A DNA stretch of 64,000 nucleotides from the NCBI GenBank assembly GCA_029449235.1, contig JANATG010000015.1, positions 1,426,001-1,490,000 on the forward strand, read 5' to 3'. Each line of letters starts with the position of its first letter. The first letter of the stretch is position 1. The notes under the pieces are model-generated. The model worked only from the letters and a program-made list of their open reading frames with translations. It did not search any database and was not told where the DNA came from. Both the position numbers and the translations under genes were made by a program. Below, piece by piece: positions 37,401 through 49,600 of the stretch. The stretch comes from Linnemannia schmuckeri (Eukaryota; Mortierellomycota; Mortierellomycetes; Mortierellales; Mortierellaceae).

Positions 37401-39705
37401 CTATCCTATTTCTTAGATATTGACAATTTTACCGAAATGCAACTACTATTCTCCCCTTTGTTATAGGTCAAGACACTGCTGCAGGACAAGCAGGCAGAGG
37501 TGCACCAGGCGATCGTCAAAGAACTAGACCGGTACGAGAACGAGTGCATGCCCGACGCCACCATCTCGTCGTCGAGCGTGGTCTTTGACAAAGTCCGGTA
37601 CCTCGAACCCAAAAAGACAACCATCACTATCAGGAACACCAAGAAGTTCCCAGCCCGATATCGGTTCAAGCCCAAGCTGCAGGATGAGCGGTTCTGTAAA
37701 CCCTGGATGTGGGCCAATCCTCCTGTCGGCATGATCATGCCAGGTGAGTATTTTGTGCTATGGTTTTGAAGGTGAACGGTTATTGATGTATGTACGTGAG
37801 GTATTAATTTTTTCCGCCATTTTTTGTAACGATAGATGAGACTGTCAACATCACCTTGACGGTTATGGTTGACAACGACTCAGCACCATTGTTGAACATG
37901 GGACGCGAAGTCATGGAGGATATCCTGATCTTGCATCTGGAGCACGGCAAGGACTACTTTATCACCGTCTCTGGATCCTATATCCGCACATGTTTCGGGA
38001 ACTCGCTCGAGTGGTTGTCACGCCTTGATCGACCTATTCGACTCTGGGACCCCAAGGAGGACGAGGAACTGGAAGCTGATGAAGATGATACTGCGACACT
38101 GTATGATCCCTATAATGTTCTTGGTAAAAAGTCTTCGAGAAGTAGTATGAAGGATACGGATTCTCACTCAACAACGACGACTGGCATACAGCGGGGGCAG
38201 TTGAAAAATGCGAAATCGTTGGATTCCTTTCCGGAAAAGGACGCGATTGAACGCAAGTCGAGCGAAAGTTCTCTTGTGGGCGACCTCAAGACTCTGCAGC
38301 TCGGTGATGAAAAGCGGGCAGTGCCTCCGGTTCCTCATGTTGTCAAGAAGCAGAAGCCTGTTCGGCAGCTCAGTTTGCCCAAGGACCTCTGGCGTATTGT
38401 TGACTTTATTTACAAGTATGGCTTCTCTGTTGTAAGTATCATTTGGTTCGTGAACTCGCTTGTATGTCTTTATGAGAGACAAGACGTGGTAGGCTAACAT
38501 GTACCGTTTCTGACGAACTGATAATAGGATAATTTGTTCTTGCTCTCTGGAGATCAATCGACGATGACATATATCCGCGAATGTCTGGATACGGGAGAGG
38601 AGTTTGATCTGACCAGACTTCTTGGAAAGTCCTCGCACGACGACGACAAGAAGACCTCCGGTACCCAGGACACATCGCCAGCGACGGATACAGCCAACTC
38701 CCCACCAACATCAACCCTGTTATCACCTCGTGGGTCAACCACCGCCGCCTCCGACCTCAAACCCCAAATCGCCCGCCCAGTCTCAATCATGAATGGTATC
38801 CCACCCAAAGCTGCTACATTTGGACTCGGCGAGAACAGGGGTATCCATTCCATGGCAGAGGTGCTGTTACGGTTCTTGGAGTCCCTGCGCGAACCCGTCG
38901 TGCCGACAGAGATGTACTACCGCGCCTTGGAGGTTGCGAACCATCAGCAGGCGGCGTATGGGCTTTTGGATCTCATGCCGCCTGTGCATGTAAATGTGTT
39001 TGTGTATATCACAAGTTTCCTCCGGGAATTGATTCTTATTGGTGGGGGCTCGTCTGGAAGTGGTGGTGCGGGTACGGGAGGCGCCGCTGGGTCGAAGGAT
39101 GGTAGCGCACAGACGCCTCACAGCAGTGGCAGCGGTACTGGTGGCACGCACAACAACGGCGTATCAACCGCTGCTACGCCCGGAAGTAGCAGCCCTGCTT
39201 TGGGACATGGAGGCCACCGTGTGATGCAGAGCAGTTCTGGATCGATATATAACGGAAATGACGCCGCCAGTGTTAGTGGGCGTGGGAATGATGAAAACTA
39301 TCGCGTCGCCAAGCTTGGTATGTTTGACCCCGACGCCGTTTTGCCTGCCTTTTTGCGCGCTTCGCATTTGCTGATCTGATGACCGTTGTCTGCTAACGCA
39401 CACTTTTACTTTCTTACTACATTATGTATGCCATCTTAATAGCGGCGGTGTTCTCGTCAGTGATGCTACGTCCCCCACCTGGAGCAGAGCGCCTGTCAGA
39501 GGTGGAGGCATTGAAGAGAAAGATGTTCATGATGCAGTTCTTGCAGGAGCCTGCCGAGGAGGAGAACTTACTTTCACCTGGAGGTGGGCTTGGAGGCGGA
39601 CAGTCGTCGTCAGGAGGTGGAGGTTCGTCCTCGGCAGCAGCTGGAGGTGCGATTGGTGGTGGATCAGCAGATATGCATCATCCTGGGGCGTACCCTGGCG
39701 CTTGA
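34479..39705 (+). CDS. OCRL/INPP5B-like inositol polyphosphate 5-phosphatase with ASH and RhoGAP domains
   Basis: Sixteen exons join to 1186 aa: 34479-34639, 34848-34933, 35071-35127, 35252-35362, 35477-35560, 35658-35859, 35968-36072, 36167-36275, 36367-36716, 36815-36923, 37026-37135, 37220-37370, 37467-37743, 37836-38431, 38528-39317 and 39443-39705. Residues 1 to about 155 look like a PH domain. The 5-phosphatase core runs from about 234 to 545, with GTWNVNG, CFQEL, NKGGV (near 346), WAGDLNYR, PAYTDRILW and SDHKPV; the catalytic Asp, Asn and His are present. An ASH (immunoglobulin-like) domain follows at about 560-690. The RhoGAP-like domain starts near 815 and ends with SSVMLRPPP. Enzymes of this type remove the 5-phosphate of PI(4,5)P2 on endosomal and Golgi membranes. 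The arginine finger is replaced (FLLSG, Leu841), as OCRL also lacks it, so GAP activity is unlikely. A Gly/Ser-rich insert of about 85 residues interrupts the RhoGAP-like domain. Confidence 0.92.
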
Positions 39706-39773
39706 GCGGGGGGTGGGAGGGGATACGTCTCTCTTGGACAGATGACTAAGAGTTACTTTTAGAATTTAAGAAT

Positions 39774-39774
<1 letters not shown>

Positions 39775-39804
<30 letters not shown>
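39775..39804. repeat. Homopolymer tract, A x 30
   Basis: An A run about 70 bp after the OCRL-like stop codon, between two convergent genes. Confidence 0.9.
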
Positions 39805-39807
<3 letters not shown>

Positions 39808-40117
39808 TTTCGACTTCATTGACATATGTGCGGTTGTTTTGATGGTTCGATGTGATGGGTATGATGGACGCCAGAGAGAGAACCAGCTGTCTCTTTTTCG
39901 GCCTTCAGATCATCGTGCGTCTAGAGACCTCTATATGCGCCCCATTGAAGATTTATTCACAGCGAGTCGAAAAAAAAAAAGAAAAGAAAAAAAGAATAAA
40001 AATAGGCCGAACATGCTGCCTCAAAAAAAAAGGAAAAAAAAAAAAAAAAAATGGTGTTGATACAATATAAAACGTCATCCCTCTATCCTCCTCTATCACT
40101 ACCTTCAACCACAAAGA

Positions 40118-40751
40118 CTACATCCCTGCATGATGCCCCAAAGTCTTCCAGTCGGGAATCCATTTCGGATCAATGACCTTCCACGCTTCACGACCATCAA
40201 ACAGCTCAATAAATTGTTGATCCATCGACCGGGATTTCGGGTGAGAGAAACGCCGGTATTCATCAAAGATGGAGGTATGGGACCATTGTTGGAGTTTGCG
40301 GAGACAGCCGATGAGGCAACCAGTCCGGTGTTTGCCCTTGTTGCAATGGATCAAGATAGGGTGATTCCGACGGTCGAGAAGGACCGCAAGGGCTTGACAG
40401 ATCTTGTCGTCTGGGACTATTAAGATTGAAAGAGAGAGTGAAAGGAGGAATAGGGGTTAGAATTCTTGTTGGTGTGAGAGGTGAGCATGGGGCACGCGAG
40501 CAAGATGATGTGAGCGAGTGAAGCCTTACTTTGAACAAAGGGCTCCTATTGAACGCGAAAAAGAATGAAGTAAACCAATCAGATGGAGTATGTTAGTAGG
40601 CACGTTGGTTGAATCATTGGATGAAAACAAACCATCACCAAAAAATAATCGCGTAAAAAAAATAGATGGAGGAGGGACACGATATATAAGCATTGGTAGT
40701 ACCCCTTTTCACATCCCTTCACATCCATTGTTGAGAAATAATAAAATAAGG

Positions 40752-40783
<32 letters not shown>

Positions 40784-43062
40784 AGAGGAAGGGGACGAGA
40801 AGAGAGCACATGTGAGACAGAGGTGGAAACAAGAGAAATCGTAAACGAGGGCGCTCGTATTTGGCTCCCGAGATTCCTTTGCCTCTCTGTCGGGAAGAGT
40901 GAATTTGACCCATGGACCACCCATCCATGCACACGCCACCCTCGTTTCTAAATTATTTTGTTTTCTGTTCTTTTTTTTTTTTGCTGCATGCTCTATCTTC
41001 TTTTCCGTATGCTGTGTGTGGTTTTTTCTCGCGACTTCTGTGTGTTTTACCTTGTTTCCGGCAATTCCGAATTGAAAGAGGGTGATCTTGTTCTCCTCCA
41101 AGAACTTCATGTTCTGATCCGGGTAGTCCTCCAGAATGAGTGTCCTAGATCATATGTTGCACATGCAAGGTTTCTCCCTTATTAGCTTCCTTGTTCAGTT
41201 CATCACCCATTTTTTCATATGGCAGTAACCAAATCAATGCCATGACCCCAAAGACTTACAGAATACTCTTGAGACCGAGCTTCTTCAAAAAGGAAAAGTT
41301 CTTCTTTTTGGGGAAACTACTGCGATAGATCCAGGTCGAAACCATGTTGAAGTTGTCAGGCGGGCAGAGGTCCTCCGGGTACGATGACGACTCGCTGCCG
41401 TTGAGGCTCGCATTAATGTCCATGGTGTCCATAGTGATCGATCTGGGTAGCGAGAGTGCCGTTGGAGTTGGGTGGACTGGATTTGACCCTTTTGTGACGA
41501 TGTGACTTGTCTCTTCGATGGTTGCTGTCGATGTTGTAAGTGCTACTGTGATGCTGTCGCCGTTGCTGAGTGGTTCTTCTGTGAATGTCACTACCGGCGC
41601 CGTTGTGGAGGCAGGCATATCGTCCGATGATGGTACTACAATTGAAGGGCGAGAGGAACGATATGGTTTAGGTAGAGTAGGGAGAGCGCGTAAGTAATGA
41701 AGCATGTTGGAAAAGAATGTCCGATTTGCTTGTGTGAAAGTAGAGCGAAAGGGATTGATTTGAGGATGTTGAGAAAAGAAAAAGAAGAGGCTCGATGGGG
41801 AAAACAGTTTCTTCTTGTACTATTTTTTCCTCGGTCCGCCAATGGTGACCATGGAGGGCATTGGGGCAAGAGAACAACGAGCGTTGAGAGGATGTGTCGC
41901 GAGGTCGTGATTATTGCTCTGATATTGCCGCGTATATCGCTGTTGAAACGTGTCAGTGCTCTTTGTTGACTTGGAACAAAGCGGAAGTCGATGCTCGAGC
42001 ATGTGGCGATTCCCTGCAAGGGCGTTGGTCATTCTCCGGACCAATAGGGTGAAAGTGTCATCGAAACGCTCAAGTGATCTTCCCGATGCTGTTGTTGTCG
42101 TTGTTGTTGGTCGTTTTGCTTGTGTTGGTGTGGTTGATCTATTAGTGCGGAACTAAATAGCTCTTTGCCCCTTCCATCGATATGTAGTAAAAAAAGCCTC
42201 ATGTTCCATGGCCCATGGTCAGCCTGTCCCATCGTGTGTCGTGTGTGATATCGTCAATCCCCTTCTTTGCCCTCAAAGAAAAAAAGAAGGTTTTTGAGAT
42301 GGAAGACAAGGCACTGCTTGTTGAGCCTCACTCTCCTCCTTAGTTTTCTGCGCATGCTGTATACCCTGCCTTGCTTTGCAGTCAAGAAGGGGGTTGGGTT
42401 GTGGTTGACACGGGATTTGAGTTTTCAAGATGGAAGGATAAGGAGAAAAGAAGAGGGATAGAAGGGACGACGTGTGTGGCTTGTTCGGCAATAGCAAGAA
42501 TAGCGCCATGCTCTTGGTAGTTGATGCACTTTTTAGTGCTCTTCCCTCTGGTTTTTGTTGACGTCCCCATGGTTCTCAATCCAGTAACGTTGCCTTGATA
42601 GAGATCGATTTCGAACAAAAACAACGTGTTCTCGAACGTGTCCATGGGTCGTGTGCGTATATCCAATCGATCTAATGGAAGCGTGGCGATTGGGGGGAGA
42701 CGAGCGTTACGAAGTAGTGTGACCAAGATCTCACGACTAGCGATCCTCGGATAGGGGATGTATTTTGTCGAGGAGGGAAAGAGATGAATTCGCCCAGAAG
42801 ACGTAAAGAAGGAATACGCACCTGCTTGACTGGCTGGATCGAGCGTCAATTCTTCTTCTGCCTTGTCCTTTGATCCATTTGTTTCTGTTGGCTCTTGTTT
42901 ATCTTGTTCGCCAGCTGCAGCCTCATCTCCGTTGGCTCCTGGTTCTGTCTGGACTCTGTGTGCTTGTGAACTATTGTTGAGGTGCTGGGTCACCGGCGTC
43001 GCTTCGCCACTGTTGCCTTTACTATTGCTTGATGATGCATCGGGTGTATTAATGGGGTCCAT
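40118..43062 (-). CDS. Siw14-type atypical dual-specificity phosphatase (PFA-DSP family)
   Basis: Five exons, 43062-42822, 41635-41260, 41144-41051, 40545-40530 and 40416-40118, join in phase to 341 aa. Residues 1 to about 175 are disordered (Gln, Ser, Glu, Thr). The catalytic domain begins near DNFNMVSTWIYRSSFPKKKN and includes LILEDYPDQN and GIAGNKEPFVQIP. The signature HCNKGKHRTG (HCX5R) gives the nucleophile Cys267 and Arg273. The end, FDEYRRFSHPKSRSMDQQF, is strongly conserved in the family. Yeast Siw14 removes the 5-beta-phosphate of inositol pyrophosphates. Family membership is firm; the exact substrate is inferred, and a related paralogue such as Oca1 is possible. Exon 4 is only 16 bp, and intron 1 is 1186 bp, far longer than its neighbours. 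The ATG at 43062 is the first Met in the frame. It is divergent from TAF5 (409-bp gap). Confidence 0.9.
40752..40781. repeat. Homopolymer tract, A x 30, inside a Siw14-like intron
   Basis: The tract lies in the intron 40546-41050. In the transcript (minus strand) it is a U run well upstream of the acceptor that precedes the 16-bp exon. Confidence 0.88.
41636..42821 (-). other. Unusually long (1186-bp) intron 1 of the Siw14-like gene
   Basis: The donor GTGCGT and acceptor TTGTAG are in phase with both flanking exons. The frame of exon 1 stays open into the intron for about 147 codons, to a stop at 42382, so intron retention would give a protein lacking the phosphatase domain. No separate gene is recognised inside. 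Confidence 0.6.
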
Positions 43063-43471
43063 TGTATGTTCTGATGCTCGATGTATACTATTTATAGAGT
43101 ATGGTCGTTGTAATGGACTCCTTGAGGGTTGTTTTTGTCCGATGAGTATGCGTGTGTTGCGTAGGCAGTTTTTCTGTTGGGTTGGTTGATAGAAAGAAAT
43201 GTTCACATCCTTACTTGCCTTTCTGTCCACGCGATATTTCCTCTTAATGGTTTCCTGTTCCTCCAGCCATTGTGGCTTGAGCCTCGTTGTCGGCACAAGT
43301 CACGTGTTGCCAACATAAAAAATCATAAAAGTGGCCACTACTCTCCACTCCCTCTCGCGAGTGTTGTCTCTCTCTCCCCCTTCTGCTTCAACCAACGGGC
43401 TATTGACTTTTTTAACTTCTTTCCCGCCCTAATCAACCTCTCTTTCAGGACAATCATTTATAACATCAACA
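43063..43471. promoter_or_regulatory. Divergent promoter region, Siw14-like gene and TAF5
   Basis: The 409-bp gap between divergent start codons contains the palindrome CTCGCGAG at 43354-43361. A C/T-rich block on the TAF5 side runs from about 43340 to 43430. A regulatory role is an inference. Confidence 0.4.
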
Positions 43472-46400
43472 ATGCCAGACTCTCCCGCCGACAGCACTGC
43501 GGCTGCAGGAACAGGCACCAACGCTCAGACCACCGCCACCACACAACAGCCAGCAGTACAGCAGCAACAACAGGCCGCTCCTGCTCAAACACCACAGACT
43601 CAGCAGGAGGTTGACCGAATCGTCCTCAACTACCTCAATCAGAAAGGTTACAAACAGGCAGAGATTGCACTCAAACGCGAGGCAAACCTTCTGACTCTCG
43701 AGGAACAGGCCGCTGCTCTCGCTGCCAAGGACAAGGAAGCAACTGGAGCCGCAACTCCTGCGGGACCTCCTCCACCAACACATGACAAGAACGAAATGGG
43801 CGATCCTGATGCATATGACCAGGCATACTCATCACTCAGACGCTGGATTGAGAACTCCCTCGACCTCTACAAGGTACCTTTTACCATTTTTACGCGATAA
43901 TTTTGGTGATTTTTTTCTGCTGTTTCTATAAGCTCAAGCAGTTGGTAAAAGGGCTTGTTGCTAACTGGTCTTTCGATTTTTGTTTTCATTTGAACGATAT
44001 TAGCCGGAGCTTATGTCGGTCTTGTTCCCTCTTTTTCTTCACAGCTACCTTAATCTTGTGAACAGAGGACTGAAAGAACAAGGTAACAACAGGACCTGGA
44101 TCAACTCGACACGCGATCTAATCATGTACGTGGATAACACGGACGACGGAGAAAACGACTTGCACTAATCCCAAATTTTCAATTTACATCACGCTCAAAA
44201 ATTATTGTAGCGAGCAAGTTCATGACGAGCTATAAATCAGATCACCTGGAGATGCACTCTCAGGACATTGCCCGGTTAGCAACTATTACGGACGCACAAC
44301 ATATCAAGGAGAACGAATTGGCGCAGATGTACAAAACCAACAAATATAACGTCCGCATGGCACCGGTCTCGTTCGAGCTGCTGATCGCGTTCTTGCAGGA
44401 CAACAAGTTCATTGTCCTCCTCCGGATCGTCAACCAACACGTCAACATTCAAGTCGGCGCTGCAACCGCTGGCGAGGACGAGGTCATTGGAATCGCTGGA
44501 CATGGAACTCATCAGTTGGCGACATTTAACCAACAGAACGTTGCCCTGGGACAGATGCCCCAAGATCCTGCCTTCCGGGAGCAGGTCGAGCAGACTTTGA
44601 AGGAGGAGGAAGCACTTTCAGGAGGTGACACGGTAAGGATTACTCACTGGAAATGTGCGCGTACTGATACTGGGCACTGTTGTAAGCGAAATCTCTTTGG
44701 GAACGCTGAGCTGACCCGCATACTGCTAATGTTTTTACTGAAAACTACTTAGATCATGAACGGCGAGACTCCAGCGTCACTTTTGGAGGAATACAAAAAA
44801 GTAAAAACAGAAGCAGGAGTTGACTCACCATCTCGGGATGACGTACCTCTCCCACCATTGTAAGGGTCATCATATCAAATCATCGCGTCAGTTTACTCCG
44901 CTGTGGCATGGCGTGCCGTGAATAATATATGTAGTAACTCGTTTTCCTTCTTAAACTAAATAGCAAGGGAAGCGATATTCAGGCAGAGATTGAAGCATTG
45001 CGGGATTCACGGAAACGCGTTGCATTGGGGCCCTCGAGTTTACCATCAATATGCGCATACACCTTTCACAATGCTCAGGAGACTATCAACTGTGTGGCGG
45101 TGTCAGAAGACGCGACTATGATGGCTGCAGGATTTTCAGAATCCTATGTCCGACTCTGGAGTCTCAATGGTGAAAAACTACGCGGGTTCAGGAGTAACTT
45201 CAACCCCGCTCATATCCACGACTGTAAGTTTAAGCCTCGACCCCTCTATCTTAATCTTTATAAAGAGGCAATTGCATTTTTTCTTGACCCGATTACCGTG
45301 CAAAAACTCAAATTTAACCGCCTCCAAACCAATTACCCGATATCCAATCAATAGCCAATGATTTGAACAGGGTCAAGGAAAAGAAGAGCTCTGACTCGAA
45401 GAAGTTAATTGGACATGCAGGCCCTGTCTTTGGCGCCAGCTTCAGTCCAGACAACAAATATCTGATCACCTGCTCGGAGGATAAGTCAGGTAAGGAATCA
45501 CGCCCATTCATGCATGCATGCGAAGCAATCGTTGGCGATTGAATCAAGGATAAAAGCGGAACGTGTTGCATGCCTAGCCTAGAACCTAACGTTATGAATC
45601 AATCCATTTTTTGTTTATCAAATAGCGCGCCTGTGGAGTACGAGCACGCTTACGAACCTGGTTTGCTACAAGGGACACAATTACCCAGTGTGGGATGTGG
45701 ATTTCGGGCCTCAGGGATTTTACTTTGCTACTGCTTCTCACGACCGCACAGCCAGACTTTGGAGCTGTGACCACATTTACCCGTTGCGAATCTTTGCTGG
45801 ACACTTGTCTGATGTCGATGTAAGTTTAACAAAAAAGCAAGAAACAAGGGCACATCGGTCTCGACCTGCGCGCGTTCTGGACACTTTTTTTATTTTTAGG
45901 GAGCGAGATGCATTTTTCATGGTACGGGATCTGGAAGCTTACTATGAGGACTTTTTTCGGGTTAATTCATGGATTCTTCTAGGTTGTCAAATTCCACCCT
46001 AATTCCAAATACGTGGTGACTGGATCAAGTGACAAGACATCGAGACTGTGGGATGTCCAGAGAGGCACGTGCGTTCGTGTGTTTACAGGACATGTAGGCG
46101 CTATCCATGCGATCGCCATGTCGCCAGACGGCCGAATGATGGCCTCTGCGGGAGAAGATCGCTCGATCCAGCTGTGGGATTTGGGATCAGGAAAGCGGAT
46201 GAAGAAGATGACCGGACACCAGGGAACCATTTACTCGTTGGATTTCAGTCAAGATGGTTCGATCTTGGTCTCTGGCAGTGCAGACTGCACAGTCCGCGCT
46301 TGGGATGTCAAGAAGGAGGGCAGTCAGGGTGGCGCTGGACATCGCATTCTGCAGGACGATCGCGAGGGCAATGCTGCCGGATCTATCAACGGTACCGTTG

Positions 46401-46621
46401 CATCCTCACCAGTCCTTGCACAAGGACACGGCCAAGGAGCACTCGGGACAGGAGCAACTGCAGCGGCGATGGAGAGACTGAACAAGAAGGGACTACAGAC
46501 GGGACCCTTAGAGTCTGAAGATCATTTGGCGACGTTCCCAACGAAGCGAACGCCGATCTACAAGGTCCAATTCACAAAGCGAAACCTCTGCCTTGCCATT
46601 GGCGCCTTTTCTGGCAACTAG
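43472..46621 (+). CDS. TAF5: TAF5, TFIID subunit with LisH and WD40 repeats
   Basis: Eight exons, 43472-43873, 44004-44082, 44211-44632, 44753-44859, 44964-45223, 45355-45489, 45626-45819 and 45983-46621, join in phase to 745 aa. Residues 1-45 are Gln/Ala/Thr-rich. A LisH-like motif follows (VDRIVLNYLNQKGYKQAEIA). The TAF5 N-terminal domain covers about 115-250 (YDQAYSSLRRWIENSLDLYK). A C-terminal propeller begins near 375, with at least six WD repeats such as GHNYPVWDVDFGPQGFYFAT and SGSADCTVRAWDV. TAF5 is a scaffold subunit of TFIID (and of SAGA in fungi) for RNA polymerase II transcription. The combination of LisH, NTD2 and propeller separates it from LIS1 and other WD proteins. An insert of about 70 Gly/Ala/Ser-rich residues sits between the last full repeat and the closing strand (KRTPIYKVQFTKRNL). 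The start is the first ATG after a C/T-rich leader. Confidence 0.94.
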
Positions 46622-49600
46622 ACGCTGTAATAAAATGCGTTTCTTTTTTTCGCTGAGTTAATTAGTGGCATTTGTTTTGGCTGCGGAAATTTAGCTTTTG
46701 TTGTAAGGGAGACGCAGGTTTGTGACGCGTGTCAGATTTCGCGTACTGATCAAACGTGTACAATTGGTCAGACCCAGATGCTTTTTTTTGTGGGCAAAAA
46801 GTGATCGAATGGCAGGTAATGGAAATAGACCATGCGCCTGACTGAACAATCAGTTGAAGTGCGGCTGCAGGCCATTTCAAGATATCTCTGTCCATTTTTT
46901 CTTGTTCTCTCTTTGCTTCCCCCTCCTTTTTTTTATTTGTCAGGTAATCCGAATAACCCATCCAACCCTTCGCCATATTGCACGAAAAAAATAATAATGC
47001 GAAATAACAACCAGAAACTTAATCCAGTACCATACTCTTACCCACGTATGCGTCGAAATTTGCCATGCAAGTTCGAAATCGGCTTGTGGGTTGTTTACAC
47101 GGAAAGGAGACGGTACAAAAACTCCTTGGATCGTGTATCGGCACTTGTCCGTTTGATAACGGGAAGGAAGCAAGGAGAAGCCAGCACGACCAGGCATCGT
47201 GCCAGCTCTTCAAAAAAGCCTGGTGTAAAGAGAACAGTCATCAGAAGTCCATATCGCTCGGCTTTACTTGTTTTTTTATTACGTGTCGTATGGGATACGA
47301 AACGTGCGATCGTTTAGATTAGTGGGCTTGATTTGCTTGAAAAAGACGCGGCGCAGTGCATTAACCCTATTCTCTGGTACCTTGATTTTTTGAACTCAAA
47401 CATTCTGAGAAAGACGGGATCTGGTCTAGACGGACATGTTATCGTCGTTGCTGCGAATCTATGAAAAGAACACAACAACGAACTTTGATGACTGAAACTT
47501 CGCTGGCATATCCTTCATGCAGTTTTTAAATCGCAATGGAGGCTCTACAAACGAAGAGGTAGTCGCCACTGTCGTTGTTGTTGTTGCTGTTTTTTGTTAT
47601 CACTTTAAAGACTCAAACCCAATGAAAAATAAAGACAGGGACAACAAATATCGGCTATTGCCACAGGTCATCCTTCGATTTGTCGCGGGATTGCCAAAAC
47701 CCAAGATCTTGAGGCCACAAATAATCGGTCATGGTACGAATGGTATTGAAAACCTTACATTCAATACCTTATACCTTAGTACTATCCAGCGACTTCTTCG
47801 TACAATTGACAACGTCAATACAACCCGGGAAAGCTATCTTACATTGTGTCACTCCGAGAAAAAGGCGGCTGAAGTGAATGAGGTATCCAAGTTGAAGAAA
47901 ATGGTGCCTGAATAAATGGAAAGGTGTCTTGTTGTGCCATTTCATACCGATATTGCACAAAAATACGAAAAAGGCAACCAAACTTGTGCGACTTCTACTT
48001 ACCGATATAATCTCAGAAAGGCACCCACGAAGATTTTCAAGCGTAACTGGAGTCCGCTCATAAGCTGATGTTGGACAAAGAAAATACTGCGGTACCTATA
48101 TCGTTGGTTGGTCTGCGGTTCTTAAGCAAGATTTGAAGAAAGAGCCAGAAGGACCTTTAAAAAGCATCCCAGCAATTGAAAACAGCTGCAGGTGTAAGGT
48201 AAAAATCAGAAGGCACGACTCAAATCGCCAACCTTACTTCGTTGAATTTTTTTCATCGCCAATGTGTGTCCCGAGAAGTAAGGAATACTATTACCTATTT
48301 GTTTTTGAAATCGATACATATTGCAAGAAGAACCAAACCGAGCTTTCCAAATACATATCGTTTATTTATTCTCTTGTGAAAAAGGGGTCACTAATCCTGC
48401 AAGGCATATCCCTCTTCCGGATGATGTTATTACTTACTAAACGTTTGAAGATATTTTGAACATGACAGATCCCGGCACCGTCTACCTGCTTAAATAAAAA
48501 GATATTCGTGAAAATCTAGAACACTCCTATACCCCGAAGCGAATTTTTCGCGTCCATGTAGTTTTTTTATACAATTCACATCTTCAAAGGCCGTTGGGTG
48601 TCTAGCAAGCATGGATGCCGAGAGAAACCGCTTTTGCTTGATTTTAGTCCCTCAAAATCGTGCATTGTAGAGGAACTAAAAGGGAAAACCTAGGCGGACT
48701 GCACAAGTCGTCTCAGAACCCACGACATAGTATGATTGAAAAAGAGTACGACGACCAGCTCACGAACTGAAAATAATAGAATGCAGTCTTTATACTGACC
48801 CACAGTCGCTCGGAATATATTCAAAAGCTCTTCATAGTTTAATTGACCCTGCTCGCAACTTGCAGACAACGTCCAATCCTCCTTTTTGAGAAAAAAACGT
48901 CAAATCATGGTGACATATCCGAGTTGAAGGATCTAATTCTTGAGGAATGAAAGTGCTGGGAAATTGTGCATGTCTTATCAGCCATTGCGCGAACAAAAAG
49001 ATAAACGACTGCACATATTACATATCTACCCGCCAACGTACTCTGACCAATATGTCTAACAAGCATCTTTGAAGTAAAATCGAATTCGCTGGTAAATTAG
49101 ATTAATGCAAGAACGAAATCTCCCAAAACCTTGCTGTATCGTCGTTTGCTTTGCTGTTGAAAAAAACAAAAGCAGAGCAGAGAGCAAAGAGCCCTCAATG
49201 CACCGCGTCAGCTGTTAAAAGACACCAAGTGTAAAGAAGCATTGTACACCACCTATATCTTCCTGCATACTTTTTTGGGGGGTTTTTTTTCGTTACCAAT
49301 GTGTGTCGCTATGAACGAATGGCCACACGCCTGACTATTTTGTAATTTTGAATTGTATTGTAAAGGAACATGTACCAAAACGATATCGATGAAGTAACTG
49401 CACTTTTTCTTGCGTAAAGATCGGAGGTATTGGATGTATGAAATACATCATCCAGGAACAGGTTCATGTCTGTACAAAAAAGTGCGAGAATAAAGGCAAT
49501 TTGATCCCAAGGCAAATATCCTCCATCTGGATATGTGTAAACAAAACTGTTAGACAGCGATAATTATATAAAACAATGTTGGACATGTTTCTTATTGCAC

